DNA of 64,000 bases from Pseudoxanthomonas sp. J35 (GTDB lineage: Bacteria > Pseudomonadota > Gammaproteobacteria > Xanthomonadales > Xanthomonadaceae). A model generated the notes under the pieces. That model was not told where the DNA came from. It searched no databases and saw only the letters and a list, made by a program, of their open reading frames with translations. The DNA lies in NCBI RefSeq assembly GCF_000513995.1, contig NZ_KI911337.1, positions 51,523-115,522 on the forward strand, written 5' to 3'. Shown here piece after piece: positions 10,514 through 21,418 of the stretch. The position numbers and the translations under genes were made by a program. Every line of letters starts with the position of its first letter. The stretch's first letter is position 1.

Positions 10514-12592
10514 TTACTTCTGTACGTTCGGCGTGTGGCCCTGCAGCGCCTCGGCCAGCCCGTCCACGCCCTCGGCGCCCACCGGGGCGGTGGCGCTGGA
10601 CCCGGCCAGGTCCTCGCCGATCGGCTGCGCGCGGCCGCCCAGGCACCTGGCCAGGAAGTTCTCCGCGATCGCGTTGAAGGCCTTGTTGTTTTCCGGACGG
10701 GCGAAGCCGTGGCCCTCGTCGGGGAACAGCACGTAGGTGACCGGGATGTTCTTCGCCTGCATCGCCGCGACGATCTGGTCGCTCTCGGCCTGCTTCACCC
10801 GAGGGTCGTTGGCGCCCTGGCCGATCAGCAGCGGCTTCCTGATCTGGTCGGCGCGGGTCAGCGGCGAGCGTTCCTCCAGCCACTTGCGGCCTTCCTCGGT
10901 GCGCGGGTCGCCCATGCGCCGCGCCAGCTGCTCGAAGAAGCTGGCCCAGTACGGCGGCACCGTCGACAGCAGGGTGGCGAGGTTGGACGGCCCGACGATG
11001 TCCACGCCGCAGGCGAAGGTGTCCGGGGTGAAGGTCAGGCCGACCAGCGTGGCGTAGCCGCCGTAGCTGCCGCCCATGATCGCGACCTTGTCCGGGGTGG
11101 TGATGCGCTGCTCCACCGCCCAGTTCACCGCGTCGACCAGGTCGTCGTGCATCTTGCCGGCCCACTCGCCGTCGCCGGCGTTGGTGAACTCCTTGCCGAA
11201 GCCGGTGGAGCCGCGGTAGTTGACCGAAAGCACCGCGTAGCCGCGGTTGGCCAGCCACTGGTTCCAGCTGCTGTAGCCGTAGCCGTCGCGCGCCCACGGT
11301 CCACCATGCACCAGCAGCACCAGCGGCACCGGCGTGTCGGCCTTGCCGTCGCCGTCGGGATCCGCCTGCGCCGGCAGGGTCAGGTAGCTGGGCAGGGTCA
11401 GGCCGTCGCGCGACTTCAGCTCCAGTGGCCACTGCGGCACCAGCGGCTTGCCGTCCAGCGCCGGGCGCGCGGAGAACAGCCTGGTCAGCCTGCCTTCGGC
11501 GCCGGGCGTGCGGTCGTAGCGGTAGTACACCACCGGCGATTCGGCGGCCGAGTAGGTGACGATCCAGGTGCGGTCGTCGAGCGTGCGCGCGTTGACGCCG
11601 ACCTCGCCCGGGCCGATGCCTTCGAGCACCTTGAGGTCGGCCGCCAGCGCGTCGCCGACAGGCTTCCACTCGTTGCGCAGGTAGTCCACCGACACCGCCT
11701 GCAGCTCGCCGGTGCGCGGATCGGCCAGGCCGCCGCCGATGTCGGCGCGCGCGTCCTCGGCCAGCAGCCTGCGTTCGCCGCTGGCGCTATCGATCGCGTA
11801 CACCGCGGCGGTATTGCGGTTCCGCGAATCGGCCAGGTACAGCGTCTTTCCATCGTGGGTCAGGCCCAGCACGCTGGTGGTCAGCACGTCCTCGAACGGT
11901 ACGTCGTCGGCCTGCTCCCAGCCGTCGCCGGCGCGGCGCAGGATGTCGAGGCCGCCGTCGGGGCGCGAGCGCTGGGCGAAACGCAGGTTGTACTCGCCGT
12001 CGGCGATGTAGCCGGCGATCTGCCGGGTGTTCTTCTCCACCAGGGTGCGGTCGCCGCTGGCCAGGTCGACCCGGTACAGGTCGTGCCACTTGGCGTCGCG
12101 GTCGTTCATGCCGACCAGGATGCTGTCCGGCTGCGTCGGGCTGACGCCGACGACCTGCGCGGTGGTCTTCGCGAACGGAGTGAGGTCGCGCGCCTGGCCG
12201 GTGGCGAGGTCCACCGCGTAGAGGTGGAAGTCCTCGTCGCCGCCGGTGTCGCGCAGGTACAGCAGCGTGTCCGGGCGGTACGACCAGAAGTAGTTGCGGA
12301 TCCCGCGGGCCTTGTCGTCGGTGACCGCGCGCGCGGCGGAGGGATCGTTCGCCGGCGCGACCCAGACGTTCATCACGCCGTCGACCGGCGCGACCCAGCT
12401 GAGGTACTTGCCGTCCGGGCTGATCTGCACCGCCGCGCGCTCGGGATTGCCGAACAGCGCATCGCGCGGGATCAGCTCGACTTCCTTCGGTGTTTCGGGC
12501 GTGGCGGCGGCGGTGCCTTCCTCCTGTTTGCCGGTACAGGCGGCCAGGGCGAGGGCGAGGCTGGAGACGGCGAACAGGGCGGTGCGGCGCAT
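10514..12592 (-). CDS. S9-family (prolyl oligopeptidase/DPP-like) lipoprotein peptidase
   Basis: A 692-aa exported serine peptidase. The N-terminus MRRTALFAVSSLALALAAC is a lipoprotein signal peptide with lipobox LAAC, so it is probably membrane-anchored in the periplasm or outer membrane. Residues about 35-400 are WD/beta-propeller-like repeats typical of S9; the C-terminal alpha/beta hydrolase carries HGGPW (oxyanion region), nucleophile Ser509 in GGSYGGY, Asp in GANDPRV and His in EGHGFARP. Expected to cut short peptides, often after Pro. ATG 12592 follows GGGGAG; an in-frame start at 12634 was rejected. It lies convergent to the peptide-modification cassette, and a link to it is only positional. 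Confidence 0.9.
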   Translation of the reverse strand: MRRTALFAVSSLALALAACTGKQEEGTAAATPETPKEVELIPRDALFGNPERAAVQISPDGKYLSWVAPVDGVMNVWVAPANDPSAARAVTDDKARGIRNYFWSYRPDTLLYLRDTGGDEDFHLYAVDLATGQARDLTPFAKTTAQVVGVSPTQPDSILVGMNDRDAKWHDLYRVDLASGDRTLVEKNTRQIAGYIADGEYNLRFAQRSRPDGGLDILRRAGDGWEQADDVPFEDVLTTSVLGLTHDGKTLYLADSRNRNTAAVYAIDSASGERRLLAEDARADIGGGLADPRTGELQAVSVDYLRNEWKPVGDALAADLKVLEGIGPGEVGVNARTLDDRTWIVTYSAAESPVVYYRYDRTPGAEGRLTRLFSARPALDGKPLVPQWPLELKSRDGLTLPSYLTLPAQADPDGDGKADTPVPLVLLVHGGPWARDGYGYSSWNQWLANRGYAVLSVNYRGSTGFGKEFTNAGDGEWAGKMHDDLVDAVNWAVEQRITTPDKVAIMGGSYGGYATLVGLTFTPDTFACGVDIVGPSNLATLLSTVPPYWASFFEQLARRMGDPRTEEGRKWLEERSPLTRADQIRKPLLIGQGANDPRVKQAESDQIVAAMQAKNIPVTYVLFPDEGHGFARPENNKAFNAIAENFLARCLGGRAQPIGEDLAGSSATAPVGAEGVDGLAEALQGHTPNVQK

Positions 12593-12687
12593 GCGGTGAC
12601 TCCCCGGTGATGCCGGCGGCATCGGAGCGGACACGCTAGCGCGGAAGCGGCGTGGGCGAGGTTGCCTGCGCGTTAAACCATGACCAT

Positions 12688-12712
12688 GACCGATGGGGGA
12701 TAACCCCCGGTC
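12688..12712 (-). terminator. Hairpin after comM
   Basis: GACCG-AT-GGGGG pairs across loop ATAA with CCCCCGGTC, about 20 bp beyond the comM stop. A weak T-run follows on the minus strand. Likely the end of the ubiK-comM message. Confidence 0.45.
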
Positions 12713-12731
12713 GCGCCAGGCACTGCCCGGC

Positions 12732-14252
12732 TCAGGCCTGGCCGGGCAGCGGCGCCAGCGGCGTGCGGTAGCCCAGCGCCTCGGCCAGGTGCGCGGCGCC
12801 GATGCCGTCGCTGGCGTCCAGGTCGGCGATGGTCCGCGCCACCCGCAGCACCCGGTGCAGGCTGCGCGCGGTCAGCTGCAGGCGTTCGGCGGCCTGGTCG
12901 AGCAGTTGCTGCCCGGCGTCGTCGAGGCGACAGGCCGTGGCCACTCCGGCGGCATCGAGATGGGCGTTGGGCACACCGCCGCGGGCCTGCTGGCGGTCGC
13001 GCGCCGCTTCCACCCGTGCCCGCACCGCGGCGCTGGACTCGCCGGGCGGGGCGTCGGCGCGCAGCAGTGCCGGCGGCAGCCGCGCCATCGCCAGGTGCAG
13101 GTCGATACGGTCCAGCAGCGGTCCGGACAGCCGCCCCCGGTAGCGGCGGACCATGTCCGGGGTGCAGCGGCAGCGCGAGGACGGGTCGCCGGCCCAGCCG
13201 CAGGGGCAGGGGTTCATCGCCGCCACCAGCTGGAAGCGCGCCGGGAACTCGGCGCTGCGCGCGGCGCGGGAGATGGTGACGCGGCCGGATTCCAGCGGCT
13301 CGCGCAGCACTTCCAGCGCGGCCCGGCTCCATTCCGGCAGTTCGTCGAGGAACAGCACGCCGTTGTGCGCCAGCGAGATCTCGCCCGGCCGCGGCGGGCT
13401 GCCGCCGCCGGCCAGGGCTACCGCGCTGGCGCCGTGGTGCGGCGCGCGGAACGGCCGCTGCCGCCACCGCGCCGGGTCCAGGCCGCGGCCGCTGATCGAG
13501 TGCACCGCGGCCGTCTCCAGCGCCTCGGCCTCGCTGGCCTCGGGCAGCAGGCCGGGCAGGCGCGACGCCAGCAGGGTCTTGCCGCAGCCCGGGGGCCCGC
13601 TCATCAGCAGGTGGTGTGCGCCGGCGGCGGCGATCTCCAGCGCCCGCCGGGCCTGGGCCTGGCCGCGGACATCGGCCAGGTCGGGGACCGGCAGGGTCGC
13701 GAGCGGGCCGGCCCCGGCCTCGGCCGCGCGCGGCAGGGGGGTGCGGCCATCCAGGCCGGCGCAGGTTTCCAGCAGGGTGCGGGCGACGTAGGCCTCCGCC
13801 TCGCGGGCCAGTGCCGCCTCGGCGGCGCTGCCGGCCGGCACCACCAGGCGGCGGCCGTCGCGGGCGGCGGCCAGCACGGCCGGCAGCACGCCGTCGATCG
13901 GACGCAGTTCGCCGGTCAGGCCCAGCTCGCCGAGGAATTCGCAGCCGGCCAGGCGGTTGCGGTCGATCTGGCCGCTGGCGGCGAGGATACCCAGCGCGAT
14001 CGGCAGGTCGAAGCGGCCGCCGTCCTTGGGCAGGTCGGCGGGGGCCAGGTTGATGGTGATGCGCCGCTGCGGGTATTCGAACTGGGCGCAGAGGATGGCC
14101 GCGCGCACGCGGTCGCGCGATTCGCGCACCGCCGCGGCGGGCAGGCCGACGATCTGGGTGCTGGGCAGGCCGCCGGAGAGGTGGACCTCCACCTGGACCG
14201 GCGGCGCGAGGACCCCGGCGCGGGCACGGCTGTGCACCAGCGCCAGGCCCAT
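12732..14252 (-). CDS. comM: ComM/YifB-family Mg-chelatase-like AAA+ ATPase
   Basis: A 506-aa cytoplasmic hexameric helicase that promotes branch migration during natural transformation in Vibrio and Acinetobacter homologues. Visible parts: N-terminal ChlI-like domain (residues 1-160, STQIVGLPAAAVRESRDRVRAA), Walker A SGPPGCGKT near 220, Walker B VLFLDELPEW near 300, a CPCGxxGD cysteine block near 350 and a C-terminal YifB domain (LSPRS-like TARSLHRVLRVARTIADL). Length is usual for the family. Translated just after ubiK (7-bp gap), so probably one operon. Confidence 0.93.
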   Translation of the reverse strand: MGLALVHSRARAGVLAPPVQVEVHLSGGLPSTQIVGLPAAAVRESRDRVRAAILCAQFEYPQRRITINLAPADLPKDGGRFDLPIALGILAASGQIDRNRLAGCEFLGELGLTGELRPIDGVLPAVLAAARDGRRLVVPAGSAAEAALAREAEAYVARTLLETCAGLDGRTPLPRAAEAGAGPLATLPVPDLADVRGQAQARRALEIAAAGAHHLLMSGPPGCGKTLLASRLPGLLPEASEAEALETAAVHSISGRGLDPARWRQRPFRAPHHGASAVALAGGGSPPRPGEISLAHNGVLFLDELPEWSRAALEVLREPLESGRVTISRAARSAEFPARFQLVAAMNPCPCGWAGDPSSRCRCTPDMVRRYRGRLSGPLLDRIDLHLAMARLPPALLRADAPPGESSAAVRARVEAARDRQQARGGVPNAHLDAAGVATACRLDDAGQQLLDQAAERLQLTARSLHRVLRVARTIADLDASDGIGAAHLAEALGYRTPLAPLPGQA

Positions 14253-14259
14253 GGGCGGC

Positions 14260-15068
<809 letters not shown>

Positions 15069-15073
15069 GGCGA

Positions 15074-15093
15074 AGGCCGCCCTGCGGCGGCCT
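15074..15093 (+). terminator. Hairpin after the PII gene
   Basis: AGGCCGCC and GGCGGCCT form a perfect 8-bp stem with loop CTGC, 5 bases beyond the PII stop and before the convergent kinase-like gene. There is no T-run, so termination strength is uncertain. Confidence 0.5.
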
Positions 15094-15124
15094 CCAGCAT
15101 CATCGGGCGGATACCGCTGCGGGC

Positions 15125-15775
15125 TCAGTGCCCGCGCAGGCCGCGGTAGAAGCGCTTCCAGCCCTCGCGCACGGCGGTCACCCAGCGCGGCTTGGCCAGC
15201 ACCGACGACACGAAATCGCCCGGCTGGCGCCCGGTCAGGCGCTGCTCGATGCGGAACGCGTTGGCGATGTCGCTGCGGCGCAACTCGCGCAGCACCGGGG
15301 CGTTGCGCAGCCAGCGCGGCGTGCGCAGCGCCGAGGCGAAGTCCAGCAGGACGACGCGGTCGCCATTGACCATCACGTTGGCCGGGTGCAGGTCGTTGTG
15401 GGTGTAGCCGCTGGCATGCAGCTGCGCCACCGCGCCGCGCAGCCGGCGGAACACCTCGTCGTCGACCTGGTTGGCGCTGCCCAGCGGCTCGCCGGGCACG
15501 AACTCCATGGTCAGGGCCAGGCCGCCGGCGATGCCCAGCAGCATCGGCGCATGGGCCCAGCCGCGCAGGCGGCGCAGGATCCGCGCCTCCCGGCGGACCA
15601 GCAGGCGCGCCAGCGGCGCCAGCGGGGTGCGCCGGTAGCGACTGTAGTCCTTCACCACGGCGGGCATGTCGTCGAGCCGGGTCACGTAGACGTCCGGCTC
15701 GAGCAGGCGCTCGCCGCGCTTGAGCAGTTGGGCGCGGGGAAGGAGCGTGGGCAGGGCGAGGGGGAAGGTGGTCAT
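15125..15775 (-). CDS. Small RIO/LPS-kinase-like protein
   Basis: A 216-aa protein with a truncated protein-kinase fold. VVKDY (residues about 40) may hold the ATP Lys, and the catalytic loop is HNDLHPANVMV near 136 with metal-binding DFASA near 153, the pattern of lipopolysaccharide-core (KdkA/WaaP-like) or RIO-type kinases. Substrate is unknown; a lipid A/LPS sugar phosphotransferase is the best-supported guess, by fold. ATG 15775 was chosen over an upstream TTG at 15835; neither has a good Shine-Dalgarno. It stands alone between the PII gene and speE. Confidence 0.7.
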   Translation of the reverse strand: MTTFPLALPTLLPRAQLLKRGERLLEPDVYVTRLDDMPAVVKDYSRYRRTPLAPLARLLVRREARILRRLRGWAHAPMLLGIAGGLALTMEFVPGEPLGSANQVDDEVFRRLRGAVAQLHASGYTHNDLHPANVMVNGDRVVLLDFASALRTPRWLRNAPVLRELRRSDIANAFRIEQRLTGRQPGDFVSSVLAKPRWVTAVREGWKRFYRGLRGH

Positions 15776-15941
15776 GGAAATGGCGGCCCGTCGCGTCCGG
15801 GGGAAGACACGGGGTCGGCTGGGGTGGTCTGGCAAGCCTGGGGTGGCGGCACGGCCGCATAAACGGCGTGCCGCTCATTACTGCGTTGCGGTGCCGCAAC
15901 ACTGGCTTAATTACGCGGTTTTCGGCCGTTTCCGGCCTGTG

Positions 15942-15964
15942 CCGGACCTCATGGTGAGGTCCGG
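15942..15964 (-). terminator. Hairpin after speE
   Basis: CCGGACCTCA (15942-15951) pairs perfectly with TGAGGTCCGG (15955-15964) around TGG, 14 bp past the speE stop. Ten paired bases without a T-run. The 143-bp gap 15836-15978 shows nothing else. Confidence 0.55.
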
Positions 15965-15978
15965 CGGTCGGCGTCCGT

Positions 15979-16833
15979 TCAGGCTTCGCCGAGGGCTTCG
16001 GCCACGAACGGGGGGGCGACCAGCACGCCCTGGTGCAGGTGCGCGCTGTAGTAGCGGGTCGGGAAACCCTTGGCGGCCGCGTCGGCCTGGCGGAAATCGA
16101 AGCCCTGGCCCTTGCGCGCCAGGGTCACGCTCCACCAGCCGGTCGGGTAGCACGGCTGCGGGAACGGCAGGGTCTTGAAGGTGCTGAAACCGGCCTTGCC
16201 CATCTCGGCACGCATGGCCTTGATCAGCTCCAGCTGGGCCAGCGGCGACTCGCTCTGCTGGACCAGGATGCCGTCGTCCTTCAGGGCGCGGAAGCAGCTG
16301 GCGTAGAAGTCCTTGTTGAACAGGCCTTCGGCCGGGCCGACCGGGTCGGTGGAGTCCACGATCACCACGTCCACGCTGCCGGCCGGGCAGTTGGCCATGT
16401 AGGCCACGCCGTCGTCGAACAGCAGCTCGGCGCGCGGGTCGCCGTTGGATTCGCACAGCTCCGGGAAGTACTTCTCGGCCATGCGGGTGACCTGCTCGTC
16501 GATGTCGCACTGGGTGGCGCTTTCCACGCCCCGGTGCTTGAGCACCTCGCGCAGGGTGCCGCAGTCGCCGCCGCCGATGATCACCACGCGCTTCGGAGCG
16601 GCGTGGGTGAACAGCACCGGGTGGGCGATCATCTCGTGGTACAGGAAGTTGTCGCGGCTGGTGAGCATCACCGCGCCGTCGATCAGCATCAGGTTGCCCC
16701 AGTCGGTGGTTTTGTAGATCTCGATCTTCTGGAACGGCGACTGGACCTCGTCGAGCTTGGCCTCGATCCGGTAGCCGATGGCCGATCCGGTCGGCTCGAA
16801 ATGCTCGATGTACCAGTTGTCCTGGGTGCTCAT
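15979..16833 (-). CDS. speE: Spermidine synthase (polyamine aminopropyltransferase)
   Basis: Transfers aminopropyl from decarboxylated S-adenosylmethionine to putrescine, giving spermidine; cytoplasmic. At 284 aa it is of normal length. Motifs: N-terminal YKTTDWGNLMLIDGAVMLTSRDNFLYHEM, Rossmann glycine-rich VVIIGGGDCGTLREVLKH, acidic CDIDEQV, and catalytic VDSTDPVGPAEGLF with the Asp-Ser-Thr-Asp proton-shuttle block. ATG 16833 begins MSTQDNWYIEHF; the longer frame to 16929 is Pro/Ala-rich. Divergent from speA, which with an agmatine route supplies its putrescine. Confidence 0.96.
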   Translation of the reverse strand: MSTQDNWYIEHFEPTGSAIGYRIEAKLDEVQSPFQKIEIYKTTDWGNLMLIDGAVMLTSRDNFLYHEMIAHPVLFTHAAPKRVVIIGGGDCGTLREVLKHRGVESATQCDIDEQVTRMAEKYFPELCESNGDPRAELLFDDGVAYMANCPAGSVDVVIVDSTDPVGPAEGLFNKDFYASCFRALKDDGILVQQSESPLAQLELIKAMRAEMGKAGFSTFKTLPFPQPCYPTGWWSVTLARKGQGFDFRQADAAAKGFPTRYYSAHLHQGVLVAPPFVAEALGEA

Positions 16834-16976
16834 GGCGTCCTCGTGGGGGATCGTGGGCGGCGCGGCGGGCGGCCTGGCGGGCCGGCGCGGGGTTGCCCGG
16901 CGGCGGGGCCGCGCATTGTAACGGAGCATTCTGAACAGCAGGGTTAGAATGCGCGTCCTTTTCCGCCCCGAGCCGC

Positions 16977-18875
16977 ATGCCGATGAGCGACTGGTCCGTC
17001 GACCACGCCCGCAAGACCTGGTCCATCCCGCACTGGTCGGGTGGCTATTTCGACGTGGCCGACGGGGCCATGCAGGTGCTGCCGCGCGGCGAAGGCGGCC
17101 CGGCGCTGCCGCTGCCGGCGCTGGTGGAGGCGGCCCGCGCCCGCGGCATGCAGCTGCCGCTGCTGCTGCGCTTCCCGGACATCCTCGGCGACCGCCTGGC
17201 GCGGCTGCAGGACGCCTTCGCCCAGGCCATGGCCGAGGCCGACTATGCCGGCGGCTACACCGCCGTATACCCGATCAAGGTCAACCAGCACCGCGGCGTG
17301 GCCGGCACCCTGGCCTCGCACCAGGGCGAAGGCTTCGGCCTGGAGGCCGGCAGCAAGCCGGAGCTGATGGCGGTGCTGGCGCTGTCGCGCCCGGGCGGCC
17401 TGATCGTGTGCAACGGCTACAAGGACCGCGAGTACATCCGCCTGGCCCTGATCGGACGCAAGCTCGGCCTGGAGACCTTCATCGTCATCGAGAAGCCCTC
17501 CGAGCTGGCCCTGGTGATGGAGGAGGCGCGCGCGCTGGAGGTGCGCCCGGGGCTGGGCGTGCGCATGCGCCTGGCCAGCCTGGGCGCCGGCAAGTGGCAG
17601 AACAGCGGCGGCGACAAGGCCAAGTTCGGCCTGTCGCCACGCCAGGTGCTGGACCTGTGGAAGTCGCTGCGCGACACCGGCATGGCCGACTGCCTGCAGC
17701 TGCTGCACTTCCACATGGGTTCGCAGATCTCCAACGTGCGCGACATCGCCAACGGCATGCGCGAGGCGGTGCGCTACTTCACCGAGCTGTCGCGGCTGGG
17801 CGCGACGATCCGCTACATGGACGTCGGCGGCGGCCTGGGCATCGACTACGAAGGCACCCGTTCGCGCAGCTACTGCTCGATCAACTACGGGCTGGGCCAG
17901 TACGCGGCCAACATCGTGCAGCCGCTGGCCGAGGCCTGCAGCGAGCACGGGCTGGCGCAGCCGCGCATCGTCACCGAGTGCGGCCGCGCGATGACCGCGC
18001 ACCACGCGGTGCTGGTGGCCAACACCACCGAGGTGGAGAAGGCGCCGGAGGGCCGCGTGCCGGACGCCCACGATGACGAGCCGGCGGCGATCCGCCACCT
18101 GCGCGAGCTGCACGCCGACCTGGACCGGCGCCCGCCGCTGGAGCTGTTCCACGAGGCCCAGCACTTCCACGCCGAAGGCGTGGCCGCCTACGCGCTGGGC
18201 CAGATCGACCTGCCGCAGCGCGCGCGCGTGGACGACCTGTTCTACGCCGTGGCCCACGGCGTGCGCGCGCGCCTGGACGGCGCCGAGCGCAGCCACCGCG
18301 CCGCGCTGGACGAGCTCAACGACCGCCTGGTCGACAAGTACTTCGTCAACTTCAGCGTGTTCGAGTCGATCCCCGACGCCTGGGCGATCGACCAGGTGTT
18401 CCCGATCGTGCCGATCGAGCGCCTGGACGAGGAGCCGACCCGCCGCGGCGTGATCGCCGACATGACCTGCGATTCCGACGGCACGGTGAAGACCTACGTC
18501 GAGAACGGCGGCCTGGACACCTCGCTGCCGCTGCACCCGGTGCGCCACGGCGAGAGCTACCGGCTGGCGTTCTTCCTGGTCGGTGCCTACCAGGAGATCC
18601 TCGGCGACATCCACAACCTGTTCGGCGACACCGACGCGGTCGAGGTGCGGCTGACCGCCGACGGCGGCTACGAGCTGACCCAGCAGCGCCGCGGCGACAC
18701 CACCGACGTGATGCTCGACTACGTCGGCTACCGCCTCGACGACCTGCGCGCGGCCTACGCGCAGCGCGTGCACGACGCGCGCCTGCCGCAGGACGAGTCG
18801 CTGGCGATCGCCGCCGCGCTGGAAGCCGGCCTGACCGGCTACACCTACCTGTCCGACGACGCGCCGCTGGCCTGA
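16977..18875 (+). CDS. speA: Biosynthetic arginine decarboxylase
   Basis: A PLP-dependent fold III (alanine-racemase/ODC-like) enzyme that turns arginine into agmatine and CO2, the first step of the ADC route to putrescine. 632 aa fits SpeA (about 630-660). The PLP Lys lies in YTAVYPIKVNQHRGV near 100, followed by GLEAGSKPELMAVLAL, HFHMGSQISN near 245, MDVGGGLGIDYEGT near 285, and the C-terminal catalytic-Cys block DMTCDSDG near 500. ATG 16977 is used; ATG 16983 is equally possible. A -10-like TAGAAT sits at 16945. Paired head-to-head with speE. Confidence 0.96.
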   Translation: MPMSDWSVDHARKTWSIPHWSGGYFDVADGAMQVLPRGEGGPALPLPALVEAARARGMQLPLLLRFPDILGDRLARLQDAFAQAMAEADYAGGYTAVYPIKVNQHRGVAGTLASHQGEGFGLEAGSKPELMAVLALSRPGGLIVCNGYKDREYIRLALIGRKLGLETFIVIEKPSELALVMEEARALEVRPGLGVRMRLASLGAGKWQNSGGDKAKFGLSPRQVLDLWKSLRDTGMADCLQLLHFHMGSQISNVRDIANGMREAVRYFTELSRLGATIRYMDVGGGLGIDYEGTRSRSYCSINYGLGQYAANIVQPLAEACSEHGLAQPRIVTECGRAMTAHHAVLVANTTEVEKAPEGRVPDAHDDEPAAIRHLRELHADLDRRPPLELFHEAQHFHAEGVAAYALGQIDLPQRARVDDLFYAVAHGVRARLDGAERSHRAALDELNDRLVDKYFVNFSVFESIPDAWAIDQVFPIVPIERLDEEPTRRGVIADMTCDSDGTVKTYVENGGLDTSLPLHPVRHGESYRLAFFLVGAYQEILGDIHNLFGDTDAVEVRLTADGGYELTQQRRGDTTDVMLDYVGYRLDDLRAAYAQRVHDARLPQDESLAIAAALEAGLTGYTYLSDDAPLA

Positions 18876-18944
18876 CCGCGGCGCGGCGTGCAGGCGCCGC
18901 GCGATCGGGTGAAGATGCGGCCGTCCCATGAGCGGGGGTGGCCG

Positions 18945-19623
18945 ATGCTGGACCTGCTGAAGGCCGTCGCGACCGGGCTGGCCACGATCCTGCCGCTGGC
19001 CAACCCGCTGACCACGGTGGCCCTGATGATGGGGCTGTCGCGCGGCATGGACGAGGCCGAGCGCAACCGCCAGGCGCTACGCGCCTCGCTCTACGTGTTC
19101 GTGATCATGGCCGTCGCCTACTACGGCGGCCAGCTGGTGATGAACGTGTTCGGCATCTCGATCACCGGCCTGCGCATCGCCGGCGGGCTGATCGTCTCGT
19201 TCATCGGCTTCCGCATGCTGTTCCCGGAGCAGCGGCTGGACGAGAGCCCGGAGGTGGAGCGGCGCAGCGAGGAACTGCGCCAGCACCGTACCGAGGACAT
19301 CGCCTTCATCCCGCTGGCGATGCCCAGCACCGCCGGGCCGGGCACGATCGCGCTGATCATCAGCATCGCCGCTTCGGTGCGCGACGAGCGCCCCTACGCA
19401 GAGTGGGTGATGCTGGCCGCACCGCCGCTGGTGATCGCCCTGGCCAGCCTGATCCTGCTGCTGTGCCTGCGCAGCGCCACGCGGATCATGCGCGTGCTCG
19501 GCAACAGCGGCGTGGAGGCGTTCTCCCCGGCTGATGGGCTTCCTGCTGGTCTGCATCGGCGTGCAGTTCGTGGTCAACGGCATCTACGAGATCGCCGCCG
19601 AACTGCAGGCGCGGCTGGCGTGA
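18945..19623 (+). pseudogene. MarC-family membrane protein, frameshifted near its 3' end
   Basis: Inner-membrane protein of the MarC/UPF0056 family (six predicted membrane spans, function unknown). From ATG 18945 (after GGGGGTGG) the frame reads through [36 protein letters not shown] and [20 protein letters not shown]. It is then broken at the C4 run 19525-19528: removing one C restores [18 protein letters not shown] and an end at TGA 19623, giving about 225 aa, the usual family length. Without the fix the frame runs on to 19712 with Arg-rich sequence. A sequencing error in the homopolymer is as likely as a real mutation. Confidence 0.8.
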
Positions 19624-19662
19624 GCCGCAACGGGGCGGCACGCGCCGCCCCGCGGTGGCGGC

Positions 19663-21388
<1,726 letters not shown>

Positions 21389-21418
21389 TACATCGTTCTC
21401 CGCTTGCTGCCCGACCGC

